Notes: a model not told the origin generated them from the letters alone. A stretch of 34,958 bases of DNA from Methanothermococcus okinawensis (GCA_015662355.1 DQUI01000061.1:1-34958), one strand, 5' to 3'. Positions 1-9,753 are shown, numbered from the stretch's first letter. Numbers and translations are program-made.

Positions 1-120
1 AGCTGGCTTAGCAGCTGTCTCCTGAGGCTGGGCTTTCTCCTCAGTACCCATACATCCACTTAGGGACACTACAGGAATAAGGAGAAGAATCCCCAGTAGC
101 AAAGCTAATATCTTCTTCAA
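1..120 (-). CDS. Lipoprotein N-terminus (partial, probably a secreted solute-binding or surface lipoprotein)
   Basis: Reverse complement from 120 reads TTG-initiated (M)KKILALLLGILLLIPVVSLSGCMGTEEKAQPQETAAKPA with lipobox LSGC and an upstream AGGTGGT RBS. No stop in window, so absent from the ORF track. Confidence 0.75.
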   Translation of the reverse strand, partial: MKKILALLLGILLLIPVVSLSGCMGTEEKAQPQETAAKPA

Positions 121-293
121 AATACCACCTACAGTTCTTTTAACATATATCTATTAATAGGGATATATATAGTTTTTCTACAGGAATAATATTATCCACT
201 ACGAATAACATCCTTAAGCCAATAATTTTAATAAAAGTACGTAAAATAGTTATTATATGAAAAAAGGGTATAGTTAGTTGGAGAGGGATAAAG

Positions 294-1151
294 ATGATGA
301 CCACGTTGAAAACATTGTTGCTAATGGCTCTACTGACAGGAATACTCTACGGGGCATGTTTACTATTTAAGATCCATCCTCTAATAGCTCTAATAATTGC
401 GTTAATACCTAATCTTATTGCCTACTTCTTCAGTGACAAGATAGTACTTATGAGTTATGGGGCAAAAATAGTAGATGAGAGGGAGGCGCCATACCTCCAC
501 AGGATCGTGGAAAAAATAGCTAGGAAGGCAGGTATTCCAAAACCAAAGGTTGCCATAGTAGAGACTCCAACACCAAATGCCTTTGCAACTGGTAGAAGTC
601 CAAAACATGGGGTAGTGGCAGTTACTACAGGTATTATGAATTTACTTAACTCCAAGGAGCTAGAGGGGGTAATTGCCCACGAAATAAGTCATATAAAAAA
701 CAGGGACATCCTCCTAGGTTCTATTGTAGCTGTACTGGCAGGGGCTATTGTATATCTGGCAGAGATGCTCCAGTGGGGTCTCTTATTTGGATTTAGTAGA
801 GATGAGGATGACAGCCCCTTAGAGATCATCGGCTCTATACTCTTTATGATATTTGCACCAATTGCTGCAACCCTTATACAGTTTGCCATCTCGAGACAGA
901 TGGAGTTCCGGGCAGATGAGGGGGGAGCTAAATACTCCCATCCCCTATATCTTGCAAATGCTCTAGTTAAACTTGAAAAAGGAGTAAGTATGTATCCCCT
1001 AGAGAAGGGAAATCCAGCAACTGCCCATCTCTTTATAGTAAACCCCTTTAGAGAGGAGAGTATAATGAAACTCTTCTCTACCCATCCCCCAACAGAGGAG
1101 AGAGTAAAGAGACTCCTTGAAATGGCTAGAAAACTAAGGGATAGAAGGTAA
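294..1151 (+). CDS. htpX: Protease HtpX homolog (M48 family zinc metalloprotease)
   Basis: HEISH (HExxH) motif in [15 protein letters not shown]-terminal and internal TM segments, downstream EFRAD motif; RBS GGAGAGG upstream. Confidence 0.92.
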   Translation: MMTTLKTLLLMALLTGILYGACLLFKIHPLIALIIALIPNLIAYFFSDKIVLMSYGAKIVDEREAPYLHRIVEKIARKAGIPKPKVAIVETPTPNAFATGRSPKHGVVAVTTGIMNLLNSKELEGVIAHEISHIKNRDILLGSIVAVLAGAIVYLAEMLQWGLLFGFSRDEDDSPLEIIGSILFMIFAPIAATLIQFAISRQMEFRADEGGAKYSHPLYLANALVKLEKGVSMYPLEKGNPATAHLFIVNPFREESIMKLFSTHPPTEERVKRLLEMARKLRDRR

Positions 1152-1212
1152 CAGGCTAAAACTAGTATAATTAAGGTTACCTTTGAATATACAGTTAGGA
1201 TATCCCTTATTT

Positions 1213-1231
1213 CCGAAAAATTTATATATAT
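1213..1231 (+). promoter_or_regulatory. BRE/TATA promoter of histone gene
   Basis: CCGAAAAATTTATATATAT, matching the methanococcal BRE-TATA pattern, about 40 bp upstream of the histone start codon. Confidence 0.7.
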
Positions 1232-1272
1232 CCTCTTTTAGACTTAAAAATAGAAATAAATGAGGTGATTTG

Positions 1273-1494
1273 ATGGCAGAGCTTCCAGTTGCACCAGTTG
1301 CAAGGATATTGAAAAAGGCAGGTGCAGAGAGAGTAAGTGAAAAGGCTGCCCAGGCATTAGTTGAAGCCCTTGAGGAAATAGCCATGGAGATTGCCAAGGG
1401 GGCTGTAGAGTTGGCAAAACATGCCAACAGAAAGACTGTTAAAGAAGAAGACGTAAGAATGGCCTTGAAGATGGTAGTAAACAAAAGTGAATAA
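1273..1494 (+). CDS. Archaeal histone (HMf-like)
   Basis: [68 protein letters not shown] is a single histone fold. ATG at 1273 after GGTGAT RBS is a better start than the TTG at 1270. Confidence 0.95.
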   Translation: MAELPVAPVARILKKAGAERVSEKAAQALVEALEEIAMEIAKGAVELAKHANRKTVKEEDVRMALKMVVNKSE

Positions 1495-1498
1495 CCTC

Positions 1499-1505
1499 TT
1501 TTTTT
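1499..1505 (+). terminator. T-tract terminator after histone gene
   Basis: T7 run immediately after the histone stop codon, in a convergent intergenic region. Confidence 0.5.
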
Positions 1506-1561
1506 ATTTATCATATCCCTTTATCTAATATTGACAAACCTCTATATAAAGATACCTCTGA

Positions 1562-4500
1562 TTATATCTGGTCACATATGGATTTTAGGGCATGTAACAC
1601 CTGGATGTAATCTACCTCCCCCCTCTCTATTTTGTCCATAATCTCCTCAAGTTCTCTAGTTTTCTCCTCAGATATAAGATGGGGGTAGTGAGTAATAAGA
1701 TAGTTGTAAACCTCTATTCCCAACTTCGTAGGGATCAACTTCCCTTTATTCTTACTCTTTATCACGTAACCTCTGTCTAACAACTTCTTTATTATCTGGG
1801 CGTAGGTGGAGGGCCTTCCTATACCTCTCTCCTTCATAAGTTTTACAACCTCCCCCTCGTCGTAAAGGGGTACCTTGTTTACTTTTCTTATACTGTAGTC
1901 TAAAACCTTCAACTTACTCTTCTCGATCTTAGGAAGTTTCCTTAACTTCAAGTTGTAGATCCTAGTCCAGCCATCAAACTCCACGTCTACGTATCCCTCT
2001 ATCCTCTCATCAATATCTTTTATATACAACTCCTCGTAGACTACAGTGGCCTCCTTCATCTGGGAGGCTATAAACCTTCTAAATATTAGATCGTATAACT
2101 TTATATGATTCTTACTTAGACTTATGTTGTTCTCCCTTATGAACTCTATAAGTTCTCCAGTATCCATTGGTTTTGTAGGCCTTATACACTCATGGGGTCC
2201 CTCCATGTAAAACTCCCTATTCTTAAGGTAGTCCTCTAGGTTAGATAACTTCAAGTACTCCCTTGCAACCTTCATACCCTCTAGGGATACCCTTGTGGAG
2301 GAGGTTCTATGATAGGTAGTTAATCCAAGTTCAAAGAGATCCTGGGCTATTCTCATAACCTCCTCTGTACTTAAGTTGAACCTCTTTGTAGCCTCCTCCA
2401 AGAGGGTATCTGTAGTAAAGGGAGGTGATGGGGATATATCTCTACTATAGAGGTTTACCTCCACCTCTACCTCCTCTCCCTTAAAGTCCCCCTCCCATAT
2501 CTTCCCAACATATATATCGTACTCTAGCTTTAGAGAGAGGTAGGGCACCTTCTTCTTATGCTCCTCGTATCTCTCAATTATCCAACCTAGAACTGGTGTC
2601 TGCACCCTACCTGCAGAGAGGTAGTTCTTCTTGAAAACCTCCCATAACTTCTCACTAAGTTTAAAACCTATCCATCTATCCTCTATCCTTCTAACTAGCT
2701 GGCTCTTTACCTTGTTCTCATCTAACTTTAACTCCTCACCTCTCCTATAGGCCTCAACAGCCCTTAAAATAGCCCTCCTTGTTATCTCGTTAAACCCTAT
2801 CCTGTAGATGTTCCTGTTGAAGGGAAGTATATTTAAACCTATGTCGTAGCCTATCTTCTCCCCCTCTGTATCTATATCTGTGGCAATAAATACCCCATCT
2901 ACCTCGTCGGCGATCTCCCTTATAGTCTCCATATTGTCCCTACAGTTTATCACCTTTACACTCTCCCCCTTCTCTATCAGTTCCCTTAATATCTCCTCTA
3001 TGTCCTTCTGATCAGTTATCTGCTCTCCGTTTATCTTTCTTATTGCCATATAGATAGGGATGTAGATGTTGTCCTCTATCTTTACCCCGTAATACCCCTC
3101 CTTTGTAACTAAGTCAAAGATGTGGCCACCACTGGCAGTTATTATTAGATTTATATCCCCTATACATACCTCGTAGACGTTAATACCTCTGATCTTTCTC
3201 CTTGAGGGTCTTCCAAAGAAACTTGCTATTGTCCTTGCCTTGTTTGGACTCTCTACAACCATGAGAATGGACTTCAGTATATCAGGTACTTTACCCCTCC
3301 TCATACACAACTTAATTTTCTCCCTGTCCTCGTCGATCTTTTTAATCAGTTCCTCAAAGTTAACCTCTCTAGCACTTTTAAATTCACTTTCGTAGTGGAA
3401 CAGCATATACTTCTCAATACTTTCAAATAACTTCCAGTGGTCTACCAGTAGTATGGAGACACCTTTTGTTAAACCAAACTCTGTCATCCTGGAGGTTCTA
3501 CCAGAGGCCTGGATATAGGTCTTGATATCTGGTATGAGGATGTATATCTCATCATCTTCAACCTTTATAGAGAAGTTCCTCAACTTCAGATCTCTCTTTA
3601 AGATATCCTCTATTTCCTCCAGAGACTTCCCCTCTATATCAATATCTATCTTTCTGTTTTTCCTCACCTTCTCCAGGTACTCTCGAAGTTTAAACTTCAT
3701 CTTTGGAATTCCGTAGAATATGGCGTACCTTACCCTCTCAGGCATATCTAGCCCTCTAACGAGAACCCCGTAGTAAGATGCCACCCCTATAAGTACGTCT
3801 ATTTTACCTGTTCTAAAGTCCTCAAAACCCTCTTTATCCTTTGAGTGGACAACCTTGGCCTTTATGTTGTTCTCCCTTAAAAGATTTTCAATATCCTTTG
3901 CCACCTCTAAACCGTAATCCTGGGATACGAATATTAAGCCCCCAGGGCCTAAGAGTTTAACATACTCTAAGACCTTATCCCTGTCTATCTCGTCGTATAC
4001 GTCTACAACATCTCTTAACTTGTTTATACCGTAACCAACTTCAAAGTTTAACAACTCCCTGTATAACTTCACCTTATCTCCGTAACTCTTTCCAGTTGCA
4101 GATGCAATAACTATACATCCATGTTTTATACCCTCTAACTTCTTCCTTAACTTCTCCCTAAGTTCTAAGGCCTTATCGAATTTTCTCCACTTCATAAGTA
4201 GTATTATCTTATAGGCCTCATCTATCAGCTCCCTGCTAAAACCTAGAAGTAGTAAAGTTCTGTCTATATTCTTAGAGGATTTTAAAAGAGCATCTACATC
4301 ATCTACGAATATAAAGTCAAAGGTTGTAGGGGGCATATTTCTAGTTAGATAGTTGGAGGTTGTAATCAACACCTGGAAGTCCCCCTCCTCTATCCTCTTC
4401 TTAATATCCCTCTTCTCCCTCTCACTTAACTCTGAGTGATAACATACTACTTTAATATTGTCCCCTACAAGGGATTGTGCCCTCTCGTAGGTCTGCTTAA

Positions 4501-4900
4501 CTAGGAGTGTTGTAGGTAGGATGATGTAACATCTCTTACCTCTATCTGCCAGATAGAGACTCATCAACAACCCGAAGAGACTCTTACCAACACCAGTTGG
4601 AGCAACTATGGAGAAACTCTTATTTTTCAAAACCCTCTTGGCCCACATCTTCTGGATACTGAGGAGTTCATAACCTAACTCTTTACAGAATCTGTCAAAC
4701 TTTTTAAATTCATTCCAAACCTTACAGTACCCCTTTAATTTATCTAACTTCTTCTTATCTCCCAACTTCCTACAGAGGTCTAACTTGGAGCACCTCTCCT
4801 CCTCTTCTAGGCATCTCTCACAAACCCCTAACTCTAACCTACTACTGTAGATCTCTCCAAAACAGTTGGGACACATCTCCTTGTAGATTATAGGTATCAT
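1562..4900 (-). CDS. rgy: Reverse gyrase, no intein
   Basis: N-terminal zinc finger CPNC...CERC, helicase P-loop APTGVGKS, DDVD box, ASGRTSR motif, then Toprim MVVESPNKARTIASFFG and type IA catalytic TYHRT motif. Confidence 0.95.
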   Translation of the reverse strand: MIPIIYKEMCPNCFGEIYSSRLELGVCERCLEEEERCSKLDLCRKLGDKKKLDKLKGYCKVWNEFKKFDRFCKELGYELLSIQKMWAKRVLKNKSFSIVAPTGVGKSLFGLLMSLYLADRGKRCYIILPTTLLVKQTYERAQSLVGDNIKVVCYHSELSEREKRDIKKRIEEGDFQVLITTSNYLTRNMPPTTFDFIFVDDVDALLKSSKNIDRTLLLLGFSRELIDEAYKIILLMKWRKFDKALELREKLRKKLEGIKHGCIVIASATGKSYGDKVKLYRELLNFEVGYGINKLRDVVDVYDEIDRDKVLEYVKLLGPGGLIFVSQDYGLEVAKDIENLLRENNIKAKVVHSKDKEGFEDFRTGKIDVLIGVASYYGVLVRGLDMPERVRYAIFYGIPKMKFKLREYLEKVRKNRKIDIDIEGKSLEEIEDILKRDLKLRNFSIKVEDDEIYILIPDIKTYIQASGRTSRMTEFGLTKGVSILLVDHWKLFESIEKYMLFHYESEFKSAREVNFEELIKKIDEDREKIKLCMRRGKVPDILKSILMVVESPNKARTIASFFGRPSRRKIRGINVYEVCIGDINLIITASGGHIFDLVTKEGYYGVKIEDNIYIPIYMAIRKINGEQITDQKDIEEILRELIEKGESVKVINCRDNMETIREIADEVDGVFIATDIDTEGEKIGYDIGLNILPFNRNIYRIGFNEITRRAILRAVEAYRRGEELKLDENKVKSQLVRRIEDRWIGFKLSEKLWEVFKKNYLSAGRVQTPVLGWIIERYEEHKKKVPYLSLKLEYDIYVGKIWEGDFKGEEVEVEVNLYSRDISPSPPFTTDTLLEEATKRFNLSTEEVMRIAQDLFELGLTTYHRTSSTRVSLEGMKVAREYLKLSNLEDYLKNREFYMEGPHECIRPTKPMDTGELIEFIRENNISLSKNHIKLYDLIFRRFIASQMKEATVVYEELYIKDIDERIEGYVDVEFDGWTRIYNLKLRKLPKIEKSKLKVLDYSIRKVNKVPLYDEGEVVKLMKERGIGRPSTYAQIIKKLLDRGYVIKSKNKGKLIPTKLGIEVYNYLITHYPHLISEEKTRELEEIMDKIERGEVDYIQVLHALKSICDQI

Positions 4901-4913
4901 AGTATAACACCTA

Positions 4914-5807
4914 TTATAACTTTTCTAGGATCTCCCCAAGTTTTTTAATAAACTCCTCCTTCTCCTTCTCTCCCACATCATCTCTCACAGGGATAACTAT
5001 AAGTTCTTTAGAGGGTAGTCTTATAGAGGCTCTAAATCTACCGTCCTCTCTGGCCACTGTTGTAATCCTCTCGTTGTATATATATAGTTTATCTAAAAGC
5101 TCCTCTGTTATAAGGGCCTCGTTGTCACAGTACTGGAGGGGACATCCCTCCCTCCAGAACCCCCATCTATCCCCTACCTCATGTACCCTTCTAACCTCTA
5201 TCCTGTAGTACTTCATAATCTTTAAAATATCCTCGTATCCACATCTTATAAGAGGTCTGAAAAAGAGGAAGTTGTACTTCTTAGGTACTGGAGTTAACTC
5301 CATCTTCTCAAATCTCACCTCCCTGTACCTCTCCTTTAAATACTGCATAACAGGACCTGAGATCTTCTCTACAGAGGTATCCCCTGTCATTATCACCTTC
5401 GCCCCTTTTCTCTTTCCTATCTGTACAGCCTTAACCTTCATTATATCCTTGCATATACGACATATACTTCTACCTTTTGCCCCCTTTGTCCTCCTCTTTA
5501 GATCCTTTGTAATGTCGTAGAACTTTATAGGAACGTCAAATCTCTCTGCTATTCTTTCAGCCTCCTCCCTGGACAGTGGCCAACTCCATTTATGGGTGAA
5601 ATGAATAGCCAGGGATACATTGAGGCCTAGATCTTTAGCTAAGGCTAGGGCTGTAGCACTGTCCTTACCTCCACTTAACATACACACTATCTTCTCATCT
5701 ATAACCCCCCACTCCTGAAAGTTCCTTATAATGTCCTCCTTTAACTGTTTTAAATCCTTTAAATTTCTGTAATTTCTAGTCCACTGTGAAAATAGAATAT
5801 TCCCCAT
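4914..5807 (-). CDS. PP-loop superfamily ATPase (adenylating/thiolation-like), possible Fe-S cysteines
   Basis: SGGKDS PP-loop motif, central CRICK (CxxC), C-terminal GCPLQYCDN pair. Confidence 0.8.
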   Translation of the reverse strand: MGNILFSQWTRNYRNLKDLKQLKEDIIRNFQEWGVIDEKIVCMLSGGKDSATALALAKDLGLNVSLAIHFTHKWSWPLSREEAERIAERFDVPIKFYDITKDLKRRTKGAKGRSICRICKDIMKVKAVQIGKRKGAKVIMTGDTSVEKISGPVMQYLKERYREVRFEKMELTPVPKKYNFLFFRPLIRCGYEDILKIMKYYRIEVRRVHEVGDRWGFWREGCPLQYCDNEALITEELLDKLYIYNERITTVAREDGRFRASIRLPSKELIVIPVRDDVGEKEKEEFIKKLGEILEKL

Positions 5808-5838
5808 GTTCTCCCGTATAAGATTATTATAAAAGTAG

Positions 5839-7035
5839 TTATAGGGATGTTATACCCTTTATTACCATTGTAGCATAGCAACCCTTCCCCAGTTGAAAAT
5901 CCACTGTGATCTTATATCTCCCTCTATTTAACTCGTCCTCTAGGAACTCCCCATATCTTATATGCTCTGGGATGGAGAGTATCCTCCTCTCAGTATAGGA
6001 GGGTTTTGAGAGATGGAGGAGTCTGTTGAAATCCTCTATCTTTAAACCTTCCCTCTTTAACACCTCCTCTATAATCTCCCTGTACCCCTCCTCTATGTCT
6101 TTCGTATATAGGTCGTGGGTTATAGTGGGGAAAGTCTTATCCCTTAAGGTGTCTAGGATTTCCCTATCTATGTCCCTGTAGAATAAGAAGGTTCCACAGT
6201 TGTAGTCTATGTATATTCTATTCTCCTTAGGAATATACTTCTTTAAAAGGGTCTTTACACATTCATTCCAGAGATAACTCTGATAGGCTGAGACAAACAA
6301 CTTCTTCAACCTAATATCTACGTATTTAAAGGCCTCCTTGAACCTCTCTTCATCCCCTTCTTGGAGGTGTGAGATGATGTTGTGAAACATCCTGTCCCTT
6401 ATCCCCCTCTCCTTCATATATGTTAAGATAGATGTCCAATCTCCCCAGTGACTTCTTATATATCTCTTTAGATCTTTTATCAACTTACTCTCACTTTTTT
6501 TATATCTGGTGAGTATTATCTTAAGGGCCTCCTCGTAGTTTCCCATCATATATTCCCTGGCTATAAACTCTCCACTTCTATATACACTTCCAAATCTCTG
6601 GGTATCGTAGTAGTTGGGCACCCCTAGATGTATCCTTTTTAAATTTTCCTCTATTCCTGGAAGGTGCTCCTTTTTTAGATATCTGATAGAAATCTTAAAT
6701 CTGTTCCCTGATAACTGACCTAGTTTTAAGGGGCTCCCTACTTTTCCCAGGTATTTCAACTCTAGATTTTTCTCCTTTAGAGATAGTATTCCATACCTTG
6801 CAGGGATAGTGATATGTTGGATTGTAATAGCATGTCTGTCCTTTAAACCACAGTAACCTATCTCCTTTAGAGGTATTTTAAATCTCTTGGATATATAGGA
6901 CAAGGTCCTTAAGTTCTCCATGTTTATCTTTTTCAGTTGATAGAGGTTGAAGGCCTCACCTTCCTTCAGTGTACTTTTATCCAGTATCTCCTCTACGATA
7001 AAGTCCTCTGGAAGTTGCCTGATCTTCACCTTCAT
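5839..7035 (-). CDS. truD: tRNA pseudouridine synthase D
   Basis: N-terminal PEDFIVEEI and GYCGLKDRHAITIQ motif, NYYDTQRFGS motif typical of TruD. Confidence 0.93.
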   Translation of the reverse strand: MKVKIRQLPEDFIVEEILDKSTLKEGEAFNLYQLKKINMENLRTLSYISKRFKIPLKEIGYCGLKDRHAITIQHITIPARYGILSLKEKNLELKYLGKVGSPLKLGQLSGNRFKISIRYLKKEHLPGIEENLKRIHLGVPNYYDTQRFGSVYRSGEFIAREYMMGNYEEALKIILTRYKKSESKLIKDLKRYIRSHWGDWTSILTYMKERGIRDRMFHNIISHLQEGDEERFKEAFKYVDIRLKKLFVSAYQSYLWNECVKTLLKKYIPKENRIYIDYNCGTFLFYRDIDREILDTLRDKTFPTITHDLYTKDIEEGYREIIEEVLKREGLKIEDFNRLLHLSKPSYTERRILSIPEHIRYGEFLEDELNRGRYKITVDFQLGKGCYATMVIKGITSL

Positions 7036-7050
7036 ATTTTCTACCGTTAT

Positions 7051-7713
7051 TCACTGTATACTTTCAATGTGCTCATTCCATCTCAACCACATATCCCTTA
7101 CAAAATCATCCTCTTTATCGAACCCCATAATAATATGATAGTCTCCAATAGATCTGTAGTAGCAGTAATTTACTGAGGTGTTATTTCCAGCTCGGCGAAT
7201 ATAGGTGTACTTGTAGTAGACACCATACTTGAAAGGTCTCTTCTCCTTTAATACCTTTAAATACCATGGAGGGTTGTCTAAGTTAATTTTGTAATTTCTA
7301 ACGTCGAAATTTATTGTCCTCCCGTCTTTTCTGTAGGTTTTTATTATACCTTCACCATTTTCTACAGTATGGAGAGGGGTTGTAACGTTGGAGTAAGATA
7401 GATCTAAAAAGAGTTGGTCAAGGGAGAGGTGTCTTATAGTAGAGTTGTCCCTCTTAGGATAGGAGGGGATATCACTGTTGTTTATCCCTGTATATGGGGA
7501 TCTGTTATCATCTATATCCTCTTCTTTAGTAAAGTTGCTGTTAACATTACTGTTGTATAAGGTGTTGTTAAGGGTGTCTACCTCTACATCCTCTATGTTA
7601 TCAACTACGAGGTAATCAGGGTTGTTATCAGTTTTAGATGTTATATGGAAAACAAGAACTATCTGACTAACTAGAAGTATTAGAATAACAACATCTTTGT
7701 AGGATACTTTCAC
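7051..7713 (-). CDS. Hypothetical membrane-anchored or secreted protein, rich in N-X-S/T sequons
   Basis: GTG start with GAGGTAG RBS; N-terminal TM (VVILILLVSQIVLVFHI) followed by a polar extracytoplasmic-type region. No recognised domain. Confidence 0.75.
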   Translation of the reverse strand: MKVSYKDVVILILLVSQIVLVFHITSKTDNNPDYLVVDNIEDVEVDTLNNTLYNSNVNSNFTKEEDIDDNRSPYTGINNSDIPSYPKRDNSTIRHLSLDQLFLDLSYSNVTTPLHTVENGEGIIKTYRKDGRTINFDVRNYKINLDNPPWYLKVLKEKRPFKYGVYYKYTYIRRAGNNTSVNYCYYRSIGDYHIIMGFDKEDDFVRDMWLRWNEHIESIQ

Positions 7714-7742
7714 GATGATCTACCTCAGATAGTTAAAAAAAA

Positions 7743-8840
7743 TTAGTTTATTAATGCTATGAGATCCTCAGGCCTGTGTAACTCCCCACCTATCTTACTA
7801 CAGGGTATAACCTCCCCCTTACTGTACTTCATAACCTCCCCCACAATCTGACCTAAGTTCATCTCTGGCACTATGATCTTAGAGGCCTTTAAACTCTTCA
7901 CCACTTTGTCTGGGAATGGGTGTACTGTTATAAGTCTTAGATATCCTACGTCGTATCCCCTATCCCTAAGTATCTCCACTGTATACTTTACAGTTCTTGA
8001 GGGGGTACCGTAACATAGGAATACTATGTCACTGTCTAGATATTTCCCCTCGTACTTTACAATCTTATCCTTGTTCTTCAGTATCTTGTTACATATCCTT
8101 CTAACTAACTTGTCGTGGGTCTCAGGTGATACATCTGGGTAACCTCTCTCGTCGTGGGTGAGTCCTGTAACGTGTACGTTATAGCCTCTGCCAAATACTG
8201 GCATCTCTGACACATCTTTATCAAAGGGGAAAGGTTTTTTACAGGGCTTCTCCTCAGGGATAGTCCTCTCCACTACAGGTATGTTGTCGTGGAGTACTAC
8301 CTTCTCCCTCATATGACCTAGGATCTCATCTGCCATGACAAAGACAGGTATTCTGTACATCTCCCCATAGTTAAATGCCATAATTGTAAAGTCGTACATC
8401 TCCTGTACTGAGGAAGGTGCAAGGGCTATAGGTTCGTAGTCCCCATGGGCCCCCCACTTCACCTGCATCATATCTCCCTGGCTGGCGTAGGTAGGCTGCC
8501 CTGTAGAGGGGCCTCCCCTTTGAACATCCACTATTACACAGGGTGTCTCTGTCATATAGCCGTATCCCACCTGCTCTATCATTAGACTAAGTCCAGGGCC
8601 TGAGGTTGCTGTCATGGCCTTTAGACCTCCCCAACTTGCCCCTATTACACTTGCCAAGGCCCCAATCTCATCCTCCATCTGGACGTAGTAACCTCCTATT
8701 TTTGGAAGAATCCTTGCCATCTCCTCTGCTACCTCTGTAGATGGAGTTATTGGATATCCACCAAAGAATCTACAACCTGCTTTAACTGCACCTCTTGCAC
8801 ATGCTACATTACCCTGGATAAAGTCCACTTTTTCATTCAA
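7743..8840 (-). CDS. korA: 2-oxoacid:ferredoxin oxidoreductase subunit alpha (2-oxoglutarate type)
   Basis: GNVACARGAVKAGCRFFGGYPITPSTEVAEEMA and TSGPGLSLM motifs; TTG start preceded by AGGTGAT. Confidence 0.9.
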   Translation of the reverse strand: MNEKVDFIQGNVACARGAVKAGCRFFGGYPITPSTEVAEEMARILPKIGGYYVQMEDEIGALASVIGASWGGLKAMTATSGPGLSLMIEQVGYGYMTETPCVIVDVQRGGPSTGQPTYASQGDMMQVKWGAHGDYEPIALAPSSVQEMYDFTIMAFNYGEMYRIPVFVMADEILGHMREKVVLHDNIPVVERTIPEEKPCKKPFPFDKDVSEMPVFGRGYNVHVTGLTHDERGYPDVSPETHDKLVRRICNKILKNKDKIVKYEGKYLDSDIVFLCYGTPSRTVKYTVEILRDRGYDVGYLRLITVHPFPDKVVKSLKASKIIVPEMNLGQIVGEVMKYSKGEVIPCSKIGGELHRPEDLIALIN

Positions 8841-8850
8841 GATATCACCT

Positions 8851-9297
8851 TTACTTATTCTTCTTTCTCATTTTTACAAGGAGCACTGGGCACTGGGCCT
8901 TTCTACTAACTTTCTCTGCCACACTACCTAACAGTAGTCTGTCTATTCCACTCTTCCCAGATGTCCCCATAACTATAAGATCCACACCTTTTCTCTCTCC
9001 ATACTCCACTATCTCCCTGGCAGGGTTACCCTCTAAGATCTCAGTGGTAATCTTAACCCCTAACTCCCTGGCTATCTCCTCTATCTTTTTAAATGCCTCT
9101 TTACCCTCCTCCTCTAAAACCTCCCTCATAGTCTCCCAAAACCCCTCTGTAGGTAGACCTATAAAGGGCATAATATCCACTACGTAGATAACGTATACCT
9201 TGGAGTTCATCAGTCTTGCTATCTCCAGGCCATGTCTTGCAGCCTCTATAGAGACTGGAGAGTTATCTGTAGGGATAAGTATTTTCTTGTATAACAT
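8851..9297 (-). CDS. Universal stress protein, UspA family
   Basis: KILIPTDNS N-terminus and GTSGKSGIDRLLLGSVAEKVSRKAQCPVLLVK ATP-binding motif. Confidence 0.93.
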   Translation of the reverse strand: MLYKKILIPTDNSPVSIEAARHGLEIARLMNSKVYVIYVVDIMPFIGLPTEGFWETMREVLEEEGKEAFKKIEEIARELGVKITTEILEGNPAREIVEYGERKGVDLIVMGTSGKSGIDRLLLGSVAEKVSRKAQCPVLLVKMRKKNK

Positions 9298-9324
9298 TTT
9301 ATCACCCTCATGTTTTTATAACCT

Positions 9325-9753
9325 CTACTGGAGAGGGAAATTATCCTCCTCTAAGATCTCCTCCTCTTTAACTATCTTTCCATCCTTTGTCCTAGGTGCT
9401 ATATCCTTTACTATGGCCCTTATGTCCTCCCCTTCCTCTGCTATCACCTTAACATCTATACCTCCATGGACGTCCCTGTCAAAATTTACAACTCCACAGT
9501 AGGCAGCCTGTTTATTTAATACAAACCTTGTGGAGTTCTCAGAAATACCCTTCTCTAGAATCATCCTTGCAGCATCTAGTATAGCCTGTCTCCTGATCAT
9601 TTCTTTAAGTTTCTTCAAACTTTTAGTTTTTCCAGTTAGTATGTTGTCCTCCTCTATCTGAATCTCAGCATCCCTGAATATATTCCTTACAGCCTTGACA
9701 ACCTTCTCTTTATCCTCTGTAGGTTTAACCCTAGTTTTAATTTTTACGATCAT
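9325..9753 (-). CDS. RNA-binding-domain / UPF0201 family protein
   Basis: Archaeal-type small protein: IKTRVKPTEDKEKVVKAVRNIF and LNKQAAYCGVVNFD resemble the UPF0201 family. Confidence 0.7.
   Translation of the reverse strand: MIVKIKTRVKPTEDKEKVVKAVRNIFRDAEIQIEEDNILTGKTKSLKKLKEMIRRQAILDAARMILEKGISENSTRFVLNKQAAYCGVVNFDRDVHGGIDVKVIAEEGEDIRAIVKDIAPRTKDGKIVKEEEILEEDNFPLQ

Noticed and set aside
402-889. Minus-strand ORFs within htpX (402-608, 455-655, 689-889)
   Set aside because: Antisense shadow ORFs; no RBS or recognisable protein features, and the htpX frame is convincing.
1134-1514. Minus-strand 126-aa ORF
   Set aside because: Antisense to the histone gene, which has a strong promoter, RBS and clear homology.
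6937-7176. Plus-strand ORFs opposite truD/orphan boundary (6937-7176, 6947-7138)
   Set aside because: Antisense to two coherent minus-strand genes and no supporting signals.
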